The notes under the pieces are model-generated. The model saw only the letters and a program-made list of their open reading frames with translations. It searched no databases and was not told the DNA's origin. From Candidatus Thorarchaeota archaeon (lineage in GTDB: Archaea > Asgardarchaeota > Thorarchaeia > Thorarchaeales > Thorarchaeaceae): a stretch of 44,907 bases of DNA. Position numbers and translations under genes: made by a program. The stretch is taken from the NCBI GenBank assembly GCA_029858305.1, contig JAOUFI010000013.1, positions 1-44,907 of the forward strand, given 5' to 3'. Shown one piece after another: positions 32,294-41,777 of this stretch. Position 1 is the stretch's first letter. Every line of letters starts with the position of its first letter.

Positions 32294-34930
32294 ATGATGA
32301 GCGGGAAAAATCGAAGAGATGTACAGGCACAAAGCACTGTCGAAGCCATAAGAATGGCTTCCGCTTCAGTTTTGGGATCAACGACTGGTTTAGGCTATCC
32401 AGTTGGAAGCGCAATGGGCACAGGGAGTATGCTTGAACAGCATTCCGAAACGGTCTCAATGAATATTGCGCCTCTCGTCTTTAATGTGCGAGATACCTTA
32501 CTCTCTTCAGAAGGGCTAGAACTACTCTCAATTGAGTGGAATCTCGAGAGAACACCTGGACCTGGAGTTCTACCTGAACAACTCGTAGTAGCTGGTGGGT
32601 CTGAAGGAGGTGTTGGGACCCACGTCTGTGTATTGAGTTGGGAGAAGGGTGTTGTTGATCCCTTCAAAATAGACCAATACGTGAAGGAACTATCCAAAAA
32701 ACTTGGAGATATAGAAACTGCAGTTATAAACAATGAGCTCAATTATGATTTAGAAGGCCTTGCTGTCATTCAACGCTTTGCAGATCGTTTGAATAAGGTT
32801 CTATTCGTTGATATGCTTGATAGGCGATTCCAAGGCTCGTGGGATTCATTTCAGGTCAAAGCTGAGCAAATGGCAATAGAGGCTGTGGCACAGATGTCGA
32901 TTTATGATGACTTTACACTTGTCCCTCCTGGTTTGAAGATTTCTCAACGCAAGAAGCTTGATTTTAGATTGCCATCGTTATCAGAGGGTGATGTCTTTGA
33001 ACACTATCAACACCGTGTACTCACTCCGAGTGCTATTGAGCTATTAACAAAGACCGTACCAGAAACAGGGCAAGCAATACTTGATGAATTAAACACCTAT
33101 GCATATGCCATTGAGGAGGCTGATGTTGCTGAAGGTGTAATCTCAGTTCTGAAGGAATATCTCCAGACAGAAACGGTAAACCTCAAAGATTTACAATCTA
33201 TTAAGAGTAAGACTGCAGAGTTTGTGAGTTACCTTAATGATACTGTTGATGCTCTAGAGTTTGTTGTTGAACAACATTCGAGTTCTGGGAAGAATCTAAG
33301 TTTTGAAGGACACAAAACCGCACTTCTCGCAGATGTTGATACAAACAATGATAGATTCGAAGGAATCAAACATAAACTTGCTCAAGTGCTAGTTATACAA
33401 TTCATGAAGTCAATAGAAAGGGAATCTTTTCAACTCGAGGAGATTCGCGCATGGCAACTCAAGAGCACTCTAAGTTATTCAGTTGCCTATGCTAAAAGAG
33501 TCGCACAATACTTTGCTCAAGAATTTGATCACTATTTAATTACATCAGCGGCAAAAGAAGCATTCTTTACAGCACTTCGTGACTTTCGTCAAGAGGTTGC
33601 TCAAGAAGGCATGGATTCCACAAACGTGATGTTTTTTGAGAAATTTTATGCAGAGGTTGAATCAAAGATTAATGCATCCTTTTCAAGAAAGTCGTTTCAA
33701 GGTGTTGAATATCATGATTTTATTCAATTGATGGATTCAATAACGCGAGAGATGATTGAAACCTTCAGACACATTGATGTATGGAATCTAATTGAATTTT
33801 CAGATGTTGCAGAGATTGCCCGTTCTGAGATACAAAAGAAACATTCAGATCCCACCGATGTTGGGATGCTCACTCCAACTGGTACAGCGCTCATGGCTCT
33901 TTTAAACCAGTTCCAAACTAGTGTGTCAGATATCATCCCAAATGTAGCTGATACAATCTTATCGAAACCTGTAATCCGAAGGATGATTGACAAAATGAGG
34001 ACTGAGGGCACTAGTCTAAACGATGAACTTTCATCAGCAATTGAGAGCGCTGGTGAGAAGTCGGAGGAGTGGAGAAAGGAAGCAGTCAATTGGGTTGAAG
34101 GTTTCCGTGATAGCGTAGACGCTTCATTATCTCTCCCAGAATCTCTACTCGCTTTATTGCAATATGTGCATGAACTACTTAGTGAGGCTGTATCTCCAAG
34201 TGCAATTGCTGATCGGGTGAAAACAGAGGCAGATGCAAGGGAGGCTGCCTTCAAAACTAAACTAGATGAATGGCAATTCCTTTGCGATGAAATTAAACGT
34301 GAGAATGAAGTAATTCGCGACAATAATAATAGGCGTAGCGAACTCATAAACGAAACAACACGACAATATGAAACTGAGATGTCAGCATACGAGCGAGAAG
34401 TACGTGAATATCAGGAAAAGGTAGAACAAAGAGAAATTCTAAAGGCAAATGCAACCGAAGATGGGACAAAATTGCCTGAACTGCCGATGGAACCAGTTCG
34501 ACCTTTGCCGCTTGAACCACGCATTGAAACCATAAAAAGAAACTATCCAGTTGAACAAGAAAAATCATTCCCACCTGAACCCCAACCTGAATCCACTCTT
34601 CACTATTATGTTGAGCTACGAGATATTCTCTATGATAAACTGACAGAAATGAAAGAACGCGAAACTAGTATGGAGGAAACTTTTGCACGGAGAATCTTGA
34701 AACTGCAGGCAGAGGGGATGGGAGCTGCTGGAGTAATTAATATCAATATAGGTGATGAGTTTCTCGAGTACCTCATGGGTTCACGAATTCGAGGTCTTGG
34801 TCGATTGCTACCTCGTATCTCTCGTGTCTTCTTGAGAGACCCGAAAATAGCCAATCTTCTATATCTTATATCCTATGAACACTTTGATGACATATTGACA
34901 GTTTCAATTGGGAGTACGTATCTGAGGTGA
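32294..34930 (+). CDS. Giant mostly helical protein, unknown (operon gene 1)
   Basis: 878 residues from ATG 32294, with AAGGAG six bases ahead (ATG 32279 lies before that site). N-terminal part: a Gly/Ser-rich stretch (STTGLGYPVGSAMGTGS) and a beta-like domain to about residue 125. From 125 to 560 long amphipathic helices. A strong coiled-coil from about 640 to 720 carries many Glu/Arg (NEVIRDNNNRRSELINETTRQ is representative), then a Pro/Glu-rich hinge (about 725-770; LPELPMEPVRPLPLEP). The C-terminus is compact and hydrophobic with GDEFLEYLMGSRIRGLGRLL. No P-loop, signal peptide or clear transmembrane helix. No family recognised. Co-translated with the next gene. Confidence 0.75.
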   Translation: MMSGKNRRDVQAQSTVEAIRMASASVLGSTTGLGYPVGSAMGTGSMLEQHSETVSMNIAPLVFNVRDTLLSSEGLELLSIEWNLERTPGPGVLPEQLVVAGGSEGGVGTHVCVLSWEKGVVDPFKIDQYVKELSKKLGDIETAVINNELNYDLEGLAVIQRFADRLNKVLFVDMLDRRFQGSWDSFQVKAEQMAIEAVAQMSIYDDFTLVPPGLKISQRKKLDFRLPSLSEGDVFEHYQHRVLTPSAIELLTKTVPETGQAILDELNTYAYAIEEADVAEGVISVLKEYLQTETVNLKDLQSIKSKTAEFVSYLNDTVDALEFVVEQHSSSGKNLSFEGHKTALLADVDTNNDRFEGIKHKLAQVLVIQFMKSIERESFQLEEIRAWQLKSTLSYSVAYAKRVAQYFAQEFDHYLITSAAKEAFFTALRDFRQEVAQEGMDSTNVMFFEKFYAEVESKINASFSRKSFQGVEYHDFIQLMDSITREMIETFRHIDVWNLIEFSDVAEIARSEIQKKHSDPTDVGMLTPTGTALMALLNQFQTSVSDIIPNVADTILSKPVIRRMIDKMRTEGTSLNDELSSAIESAGEKSEEWRKEAVNWVEGFRDSVDASLSLPESLLALLQYVHELLSEAVSPSAIADRVKTEADAREAAFKTKLDEWQFLCDEIKRENEVIRDNNNRRSELINETTRQYETEMSAYEREVREYQEKVEQREILKANATEDGTKLPELPMEPVRPLPLEPRIETIKRNYPVEQEKSFPPEPQPESTLHYYVELRDILYDKLTEMKERETSMEETFARRILKLQAEGMGAAGVININIGDEFLEYLMGSRIRGLGRLLPRISRVFLRDPKIANLLYLISYEHFDDILTVSIGSTYLR

Positions 34931-34935
34931 GATCT

Positions 34936-37386
34936 ATGGCAAGTTCTTGGGTACTTAAAACACGACAAGGCAGCGAGGCTGGCAAAGAGATACTTCTTCG
35001 AGAAGCTTTAGTCACTCATATGCGCAGTACAAGGGATAGGCAGCTCTTTGCAGAAACGCTTACAGAAACTCAACCTCTTGAAGATGTATTCTCCTTTTTT
35101 GCCTCCTTCTATCTTCATAGCTATCAGGGCATCCGATTATTAAAGGCATCAGATTCTCCTGAGTTGACAGCAGACGGAAAAGATGACCTTGGTCGAGAAG
35201 AACGCCGTCAATTGGAACTAGAGGTTCGGCAACTCCTGGGTGAAAGACAGCGTGAAGAGATTGATATAGCTCGCATATCAAGCGAGCTTACCGTTCGACT
35301 CTGTGACGAATTGAGTGGAAAAGACAATTCGACTCCTGATACGCTAAACAAGATAATCTCGCTTATCAAAGAATATCTTCAAAAAATTCCTTCAGATTAC
35401 ACCCCCAATCATGATATTGATTTAATAATCGAAATCACTGGATGGGGCCCTGAATGGAGGGATGAGCTCTACACCAAAGCCTCCGGACTGAAAGAGAGCG
35501 CGCTATCCTTGAGGGAAGAGTTACTACGCGAACATCCTTCCGAAGTACCTGAAACAACTGTTCTTCAATGGGGTCTTGAGCATATTTTTGGTAAAATTGA
35601 ATATGCAAAAGGTCGATTGGCAGATACAATCATACCTCCCCGTAATTGGGAAAGGATTGCAACTACAATTTTAGAGCGTTTTTCCAGGAGTACTGATGAA
35701 CTTAATGCAATAAAGCAGGCACACATGATTAGACTATCTTTGCTTGATGCAGTCAAAAATGATTACGATAAGCCAACTACTATTGACGAATATGAGCGAA
35801 GGTTAGGGAATGTTGTCATCGGTTCGATTGCTGATGCTCTATCGGCGAACTCATCGTTTGTACTCGAGATTCTCTCTTCACTTCTGACAATAGGATCCGA
35901 TGATTTGAAAGCCCAACTTCGTCGAAAGGGCATTGATGATGTATCGGTTATTGGCGATGGTCTACGTGCACTGACCAGTGCAGTCGAAGAAACTCCCTCT
36001 GGTCCACAAGTCAGTAAAGAAGAGATGGAACTATTAGAAAGGTCTCTAAAGACATTAGAGAAGCTTGAAGACACTCTTGCGCGACCAGTGAAAGGTTTAC
36101 TAAAAGCTCGAGGCCTTCGAGCATCAGAGCTTGACAAAATTTCTATTGACTTGCTAGCCAAAAACCGGAATAGCTTAGTAGGCATTGAAATTGAGGTTCT
36201 TAATGAGTTATCGAAGAAGATGCGAGTTCCACCTCCAGAGGAGATCATAAGACTACTGGAGATTCGGAATCAAGTAAAGAGTGGCGCACTCAGTTCACTT
36301 GGTATTTCTTCTGCTCGTGATTTTAGTAAGCAACGAATCGAGGATGAGACAATAAGATCAATCAGGCTTGATATTATCTGGCATTTTACAACTGGTATTA
36401 TCACAAATCTTACTAGAGTTGTTGAGTCCTATATTCGATCGAAGCAGGATCTTCTACGTATCAAAGCTCTTCTAAAGAGTATATACGAAGACACTGATAC
36501 AAGTCTTCAATTTCTAAGAGAGGAAATACTAATTGATCTAGCTGCAATGCGCATCTATGAGTTTAAGGTGATTCATCCCAATCTTGACGCTGCGAGAATA
36601 TGCACATGGATGCATGCCCGTCTTTCGAATAAAGATATGAATGCAGCCCAACAAGAGCTTGAAAACACTCCTAGTCCAACCTTAGAGGGCATTATCGATA
36701 AGCCCCTTGAAATGGAGGGTCTTGATTACGATAACTATGCGATTGCATTCGACATTATGCAGAGATTCTTGAAACAGGAACGTTTGGAGAAACTTGCTAA
36801 GGAAGAGTATGCCTATGAAACAAAACAGAAAGAAAAATTGTCCATTGAATCCAAACGTGAGTCGATTGATATTCTAATGTATCTCCATAATAAAGCTCAG
36901 ACTGTCTTTCGCGCCATCGGGCGTGTAGGTACGAAGGGACTGGAATGGTCACAGAGTGATACAACAAAGTGCGCGAATCTTCTATCGTATTATATCAAGA
37001 CAAATCGGGGTCGATTAATTTGCTCTGCATGTGGTGCAGTGCTAAAGGAGAACAAATGTGACCAACACGGCAAGAATTTCGTGAAAGATTCTACGGACAT
37101 GGATAACCTAGCCATTTTCATCATGCGAGGAATCTACGAGATCAAGGATGGTTTGGTGGGTACGGGCAGGGGTGCTGAGCCAATGGCTTGGGACAAGGCT
37201 AAATCCACAATTGAAAAAGAGATTGGAGTTCTGAAGCGAAAGGGCAAGCTAACATCTAAAACGAATCTGAAAGAGCTGATGCCTGGAGAGATAAATTATG
37301 TCATTGGTCCTGCAATGTGTGCGATTGTTGGGCAATATTTCAATGAGTCATTGGTATATGCTGCCAGGCGTGCTGACATTGCATAA
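34936..37386 (+). CDS. Giant mostly helical protein with C-terminal zinc finger, unknown (operon gene 2)
   Basis: 816 residues from ATG 34936. GAGGTGAG, overlapping the upstream stop, lies about five bases ahead, so the two genes are coupled. The protein is helical with many Glu/Lys/Arg and no transmembrane segment. Near the end it has ICSACGAVLKENKCDQH, a C-x2-C-x8-C-x2-H zinc site (about residues 705-720), followed by a helical tail with YVIGPAMCAIVGQYF. No enzymatic motif is seen. Together with its neighbour it probably builds one complex; function unknown. Confidence 0.75.
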   Translation: MASSWVLKTRQGSEAGKEILLREALVTHMRSTRDRQLFAETLTETQPLEDVFSFFASFYLHSYQGIRLLKASDSPELTADGKDDLGREERRQLELEVRQLLGERQREEIDIARISSELTVRLCDELSGKDNSTPDTLNKIISLIKEYLQKIPSDYTPNHDIDLIIEITGWGPEWRDELYTKASGLKESALSLREELLREHPSEVPETTVLQWGLEHIFGKIEYAKGRLADTIIPPRNWERIATTILERFSRSTDELNAIKQAHMIRLSLLDAVKNDYDKPTTIDEYERRLGNVVIGSIADALSANSSFVLEILSSLLTIGSDDLKAQLRRKGIDDVSVIGDGLRALTSAVEETPSGPQVSKEEMELLERSLKTLEKLEDTLARPVKGLLKARGLRASELDKISIDLLAKNRNSLVGIEIEVLNELSKKMRVPPPEEIIRLLEIRNQVKSGALSSLGISSARDFSKQRIEDETIRSIRLDIIWHFTTGIITNLTRVVESYIRSKQDLLRIKALLKSIYEDTDTSLQFLREEILIDLAAMRIYEFKVIHPNLDAARICTWMHARLSNKDMNAAQQELENTPSPTLEGIIDKPLEMEGLDYDNYAIAFDIMQRFLKQERLEKLAKEEYAYETKQKEKLSIESKRESIDILMYLHNKAQTVFRAIGRVGTKGLEWSQSDTTKCANLLSYYIKTNRGRLICSACGAVLKENKCDQHGKNFVKDSTDMDNLAIFIMRGIYEIKDGLVGTGRGAEPMAWDKAKSTIEKEIGVLKRKGKLTSKTNLKELMPGEINYVIGPAMCAIVGQYFNESLVYAARRADIA

Positions 37387-37394
37387 TTCCCCAA

Positions 37395-37715
37395 TTAGCT
37401 CATTGACAGACTTGCAGAAATCCAATCTAGGTAGTTCTTGGAACCTGTTCTGATGTCTAGAACAATGAACTCAGGAACTTCATAGGGATGATTCTCAATA
37501 ATTGTATTCTCCAAACGTTCTTCAAATCCTGCTTCAGTTTTTATGATCAAGATTGATTCTGCATCTGTTACCAACTCATTTTTCCAGTGATATGTGCTTA
37601 TGATATTGGGGACAATATTGACACAGGCGCATACTTGCTTCTCAACAAGTATACGTGCCAACTCTTGGCTAATTGACTCAGGACATGTAGTCATTGCAAG
37701 TATGTATTCCTTCAT
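37395..37715 (-). CDS. cutA: CutA1 divalent-cation tolerance family protein
   Basis: 106 residues, full length for the family. Trimeric small protein linked to copper and other divalent-metal tolerance. CACVNIVPNIISTYHWKNEL, ILIIKTEAGFEERL, NHPYEVPEFIVLDI and NYLDWI are the conserved blocks; Cys and His that bind metal are present. ATG 37715 has no ribosome site. It converges with the giant-protein operon (stops eight bases apart) and is divergent from the DapA-Fae operon. Confidence 0.94.
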   Translation of the reverse strand: MKEYILAMTTCPESISQELARILVEKQVCACVNIVPNIISTYHWKNELVTDAESILIIKTEAGFEERLENTIIENHPYEVPEFIVLDIRTGSKNYLDWISASLSMS

Positions 37716-37780
37716 AGTGAATTTGTGGCATTTCTGCCATATATCGACTTCCCTAGGAAAAGTATCCTAAACGAAGCCCA

Positions 37781-37787
37781 TTTATAC
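37781..37787 (+). promoter_or_regulatory. TATA box of the DapA-Fae operon
   Basis: TTTATAC lies so that transcription would begin near 37808-37812, about ten bases before the GTG at 37818, which itself has GGTGA five bases ahead. This decides the start against the upstream GTG at 37725. Confidence 0.55.
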
Positions 37788-37817
37788 CGACCAGCTCGGA
37801 CAGGCATCGGTGATTCT

Positions 37818-39215
37818 GTGAGTAAGTTCGTGCCAAAAGGAGTAATGCCAGCACTTGTAACTCCATTCTCTAGAGATGGAGATATTAGCGAAGAAGGCTT
37901 CAAACAAGTCATCGATTATACTATCAGTAAGGGCGCAACAGGAGTTGTTCCAGCTGGAACGACTGGAGAGTTCTCATATATGAGAACGGAGGAGCGCAAG
38001 AAGCTCTTGAAACTTGCAGTTGAATATGTTGATGGCCGAGTTCCTATTATTGCTGGTACTGGTCAAAACAGTACTAGAGCAAGTGTACTCTTGACCAAGT
38101 ATGCTGCAGACATAGGCTGCGATGCAGCCTTAGTGATTTCACCATACTACCTGAGACCGGGTGATAAGGGATATTTTGAACACTACGCCACTGTGGCACG
38201 AAAGTCGGATTTGCCTGTAATCATGTATAATATTCCCCAATGCACTCTTGGTGTACTGAATTCTAATGTTGTCGAGGATCTTTCTGAGTTAGATAATATT
38301 GTGGGTATCAAAGATAGTAGTGGGAACATACCCTATCTACTCGAACTAATTCAGAAGGTGCAAGGTAAAATCGAGGTTATAATTGGAGCCGATGAATGCT
38401 TTATGTCCGCAGTAGCCGCTGGAGTAAATGCAGCTATTCTAGCTTCTGCAAATCTGATACCCCATATCTGGTTGGATATCATGAAAAAGGTCCGCAAGGG
38501 TAAGATCGAAGAAGCTGCGAAGCTACAGAACTCTGCACAGACTCTTGCACGTATAGTATTGAAGAATGGTGCGGCACCGCCAATCAAAGCTGGTCTTAAA
38601 ATGATGGGCATCAATGCCGGGAAATGCAGGATGCCCCTTGATACCGGAGGAACGCTCCCTCCTGAAACAAAAGAGGAAATTCGCCTGGAACTTGAAAAAC
38701 TTGGTATCATAGAAGAACTCAAGCACCCCCCAATCCAGAGGAAAATCCAAATTCTAGATGCACTAACACAACAGGGATTTGAGGTCAGAGATGCGTCAAA
38801 TATCAAACAGGGTACAGCATCCAACAATATTGTGTCAGTAGGAATTGCAGCTGGAAACAAGAACGGACCAATGGGTCGGACATTCATCAAATTGCTCACT
38901 AATGCGAAGATTGGTCATGAAGCTCTTTCTGTCATTCTCGAACCAAATCTTGCTGTCAAGCCTAGTAGTATTATGTTCCCGATCAGGAAAATCGACTCTA
39001 TGAGACAGGCATCATTGTTTTACGGTCCTGTCCAATCGGGAGTTGCACGAGCAGTGGCAACATTTCTCGAGAATGGTAAGATTCCAAGTCAATCTGTCGA
39101 AAATGATGTGATTGTTTTCGCCTTGGATGTCGACTTGAATACACGAAACCGCAGAGAAGTCACTATGGCAACTCAAGAGGCTACAGAAATTGCCTTGGCT
39201 GACATATGGAGGTAG
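37818..39215 (+). CDS. DapA-superfamily aldolase fused to a Fae-like domain (copy 1)
   Basis: 465 residues from GTG 37818. Residues 1-305 are a TIM-barrel lyase of the DapA/NAL class: GTTGE (47-51), Tyr137 in MYNIPQCT, and Schiff-base Lys165 in GIKDSSG. The Arg of true dihydrodipicolinate synthases (YNxPxRTG) is replaced, so another 2-oxo-acid aldolase is likely. Residues about 333-465 resemble formaldehyde-activating enzyme (Fae): PNLAVKPSSIMFPI, MRQASLFYGPVQSGVARAVA and GKIP. But the Fae VAHIDL motif reads IVSVGI, so its His and Asp are lost (Ser340). Its last codons hold the ribosome site of copy 2. Confidence 0.88.
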   Translation: MSKFVPKGVMPALVTPFSRDGDISEEGFKQVIDYTISKGATGVVPAGTTGEFSYMRTEERKKLLKLAVEYVDGRVPIIAGTGQNSTRASVLLTKYAADIGCDAALVISPYYLRPGDKGYFEHYATVARKSDLPVIMYNIPQCTLGVLNSNVVEDLSELDNIVGIKDSSGNIPYLLELIQKVQGKIEVIIGADECFMSAVAAGVNAAILASANLIPHIWLDIMKKVRKGKIEEAAKLQNSAQTLARIVLKNGAAPPIKAGLKMMGINAGKCRMPLDTGGTLPPETKEEIRLELEKLGIIEELKHPPIQRKIQILDALTQQGFEVRDASNIKQGTASNNIVSVGIAAGNKNGPMGRTFIKLLTNAKIGHEALSVILEPNLAVKPSSIMFPIRKIDSMRQASLFYGPVQSGVARAVATFLENGKIPSQSVENDVIVFALDVDLNTRNRREVTMATQEATEIALADIWR

Positions 39216-39221
39216 AAATAC

Positions 39222-40700
39222 ATGTACAACGGAGATTATCGTTTCAAGGGTGTATATCCCGCACTGGTTACTCCCTTTGATGAGAATGGTGTGAATGAGA
39301 AGCAGTACAGAGGTTTAATCGATTATGTAATTAAAGCCGGTGCAACTGGAATTGTTCCCTGTGGAACAACTGGTGAGTTTACCAGTATGAAGTTTGAAGA
39401 GAAAGTTGAGGCAATCCGAATCTCTTGCGAAGCTGCAAAGGGGCGTGTACCAGTTCTTGCAGGAACTGGGGCCGCGTACACTGGTGATGTTATCAAGCTG
39501 ACCAGACGTGCTTCCGAGCTTGGAGCTGCTGGAGCCCTAGTTGTTTCTCCATACTTTCTGAAACCTTCTCACAAGGAGGTCTTTGAGCATTTCGAGAAAG
39601 TGGCGAATAATAGTGATATTCCTATCTTCATTTACAACATTCCTCAAGTGACAGGAGTTCCAATGCATTGGACCCTTATTGATGGACTACGAGAGATTGA
39701 CGGAATCGCTGGTATGAAAGACTCTAGTGGTGACCTCGTCAATTTGACCACAATCCTTGTTCGTCGCCCAGAAACCTTCCAGGTTGTGGTTGGGCATGAT
39801 GAGGTAGCACTTCCAGCATTGGCATCAGGATGCGACGGAGCTATACTCGCAAGTGCGAATGTTTTCCCTGATAGATATATCAAGATGCAGACTGCATTGG
39901 CAACTGGTGATCTTAGAGAAGCTATGATCATTCAGCGGAGTATTCAGAAGACAGTTCGAATATTTGTTAACAATGGTGGCGGATTGGCAATTAAGGCTGC
40001 ACTGAATATGATTGGGGTGCCTGTGGGTATGGCTAGACCCCCACTCCTAATTGGAGACTCTCTAGGTTTTGCTGAGCTGGACGAATTGCGAGCTTGTCTT
40101 GAAGATCTTCAACTAATACCCCGAGGACCGGTTACATACAAAATGGGTAACAGATCTATCGTTGCTGAAAACTATCCTAAAGCTATTGGATTAGTACCTG
40201 ATGTCATTTCAGATCTCACTCTACTCCATGGAGAAGCACTGTTTGGTGCGAATACTGAAGTGGCTCATGTAGATCTAGTGCTTGGAATTAGAGATGGTCC
40301 ATTAAAAGAGGCTCTTGTCAAGGCGGGAAAGGTGATGGATGAACGGCACCAATCCAATGTGATTAAGGACCTTGAGCTTACCACTGTATTCTCACCGACT
40401 GTAACAATCACATCTGAGAGCCATAAGAAAATGGTATATGATGTGGCTCAAAAAGCAGTCGTAGATGCGGTAAAACGAACTATTACTGATATGATAATTC
40501 CTGAAGAGTTGATTCCCGATCTAGTACTTGTCGTGAATGTCTTTGTTCACCCAAGCGCAGCAAATCCGAAACGCGTTCATATCAACAATTTCATCGCTGT
40601 CCGTCATGCTATTAGGAGAGCCATTGAAGGGCGGCAAAGTGTTGATGAAATAATTGCACGAAAGGAGTCTGCTCGGCATCCATTTGCGTATAATCCCTGA
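39222..40700 (+). CDS. DapA-superfamily aldolase fused to a Fae-like domain (copy 2)
   Basis: 492 residues. GGAGGT (39208-39213) is eight bases before ATG 39222. Residues 1-300 are the lyase: GTTGE (48-52), Tyr138 in IYNIPQVTG, Lys166 in GMKDSSG; the DHDPS Arg is again absent. Residues about 336-470 resemble Fae: EVAHVDLVLG keeps the His349/Asp351 pair proposed to act in formaldehyde condensation with tetrahydromethanopterin, and VFVHPSAANPKRVHINNF resembles the Fae C-terminal block. The middle of the Fae domain is diverged, lacking the GPxQxxVA signature seen in copy 1. A 22-residue tail follows. The tandem copies likely act together. Confidence 0.9.
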   Translation: MYNGDYRFKGVYPALVTPFDENGVNEKQYRGLIDYVIKAGATGIVPCGTTGEFTSMKFEEKVEAIRISCEAAKGRVPVLAGTGAAYTGDVIKLTRRASELGAAGALVVSPYFLKPSHKEVFEHFEKVANNSDIPIFIYNIPQVTGVPMHWTLIDGLREIDGIAGMKDSSGDLVNLTTILVRRPETFQVVVGHDEVALPALASGCDGAILASANVFPDRYIKMQTALATGDLREAMIIQRSIQKTVRIFVNNGGGLAIKAALNMIGVPVGMARPPLLIGDSLGFAELDELRACLEDLQLIPRGPVTYKMGNRSIVAENYPKAIGLVPDVISDLTLLHGEALFGANTEVAHVDLVLGIRDGPLKEALVKAGKVMDERHQSNVIKDLELTTVFSPTVTITSESHKKMVYDVAQKAVVDAVKRTITDMIIPEELIPDLVLVVNVFVHPSAANPKRVHINNFIAVRHAIRRAIEGRQSVDEIIARKESARHPFAYNP

Positions 40701-40973
40701 TTTGCCATCTGGCGATCATTTCCACCAAGAGAACCACATTCACGTTCATTCATGACAATCAGAACGTAGTAGGCACGAGGAACTTCTGTGCAACCTTGCT
40801 TTGCTGTTTTGAATTGTGTGTCCAATGGCTTGAAAATTATCAATCTAGCTAATCCGTGGAAAGTCCATAAAACACATTCCACTGGGATTTAATACTTAGA
40901 ACGCTATTTGCGAAATGAGGCTTTACTTAAGGATTTGACCTACTCTGACCGGCACACTTTTCCATTCTCAAAA

Positions 40974-41777
40974 TCACTTTCTACTATCTTTTTGAATTCC
41001 AATTGCCTTTACTAACACTCCGATGGTCAACACTGGTATTGCATAACAGACCTCAGCAAAATGTGGAAATTCTCTCCAGATGTACCCATTGAAGCTTAAG
41101 GAAGGGAAACTGCTCCCGAATAATAGGATTGAGAAGGTCACGTTTGCAAGAACAGGTACCAAGAACAACCCAAGATTAATTTGTTTCTTCTCATATGCTT
41201 TCAATGCCAAGATTTGTATTATCCCGAGAATGAAGAATATATCACCCAATACAAGTAGTGGGCTTGGTAATCCCGCGAGAATTATGCTTGCATTTATATA
41301 ATAATCTCCTGTGAAAACGAAATTGTATAATGGGGATGCAATCCCAGTTAGAGTGAAATCGAACGGACCTGATATGAAGGGATTCGTGGGATAAAAACTA
41401 CCGCTAACCTGACCAAACGTCACAACACTTGGTAATAACAATCCTGCATACAAATGATAGTCGCGCGTTCTCTTAGATTGCTTTGTACTTGCTAGATTAT
41501 CAAACCATATACGGACTGGATAAAGAAGCGAAGCAATTATCAAAAGTGAAATAGCAAAATTACGAGCCTCAAAGAAACCTGGATATATCCTTACACCGAC
41601 CGCGTCCCAATACATACTTCCGGTCCTGCCTCCCCACATGTAAAATTCCACTAACATTGAAGCGACAAAGAGTGTGAATAATCCAAATATAATGAGAACA
41701 CGTATTGCCAAATAGATAACATTATCCAGATACCTTCCTAGGTTTGTTTCTAAGAATCTCTGTACTCGACTATCCAT
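40974..41777 (-). CDS. Polytopic membrane protein, unknown
   Basis: 267 residues from ATG 41777; TTG 41783 with GGGAG nine bases ahead is an alternative. Six or so transmembrane helices are seen, e.g. AIRVLIIFGLFTLFVASML, FAISLLIIASLL, LLVLGDIFFILGIIQILAL, and FLVPVLANVTFSILLFGSS. Charged loop at about residues 100-115 (STKQSKRTRD). No catalytic or transport motif identified. The gene is preceded on the other side by 270 bases without features after the Fae fusion pair. Confidence 0.65.
   Translation of the reverse strand: MDSRVQRFLETNLGRYLDNVIYLAIRVLIIFGLFTLFVASMLVEFYMWGGRTGSMYWDAVGVRIYPGFFEARNFAISLLIIASLLYPVRIWFDNLASTKQSKRTRDYHLYAGLLLPSVVTFGQVSGSFYPTNPFISGPFDFTLTGIASPLYNFVFTGDYYINASIILAGLPSPLLVLGDIFFILGIIQILALKAYEKKQINLGLFLVPVLANVTFSILLFGSSFPSLSFNGYIWREFPHFAEVCYAIPVLTIGVLVKAIGIQKDSRK

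Noticed and set aside
33724..34347. Antisense frame of 207 codons inside the first giant protein gene
   Set aside because: Ser/Ile-rich shadow of a strongly coding plus-strand frame with a ribosome site and downstream coupling.
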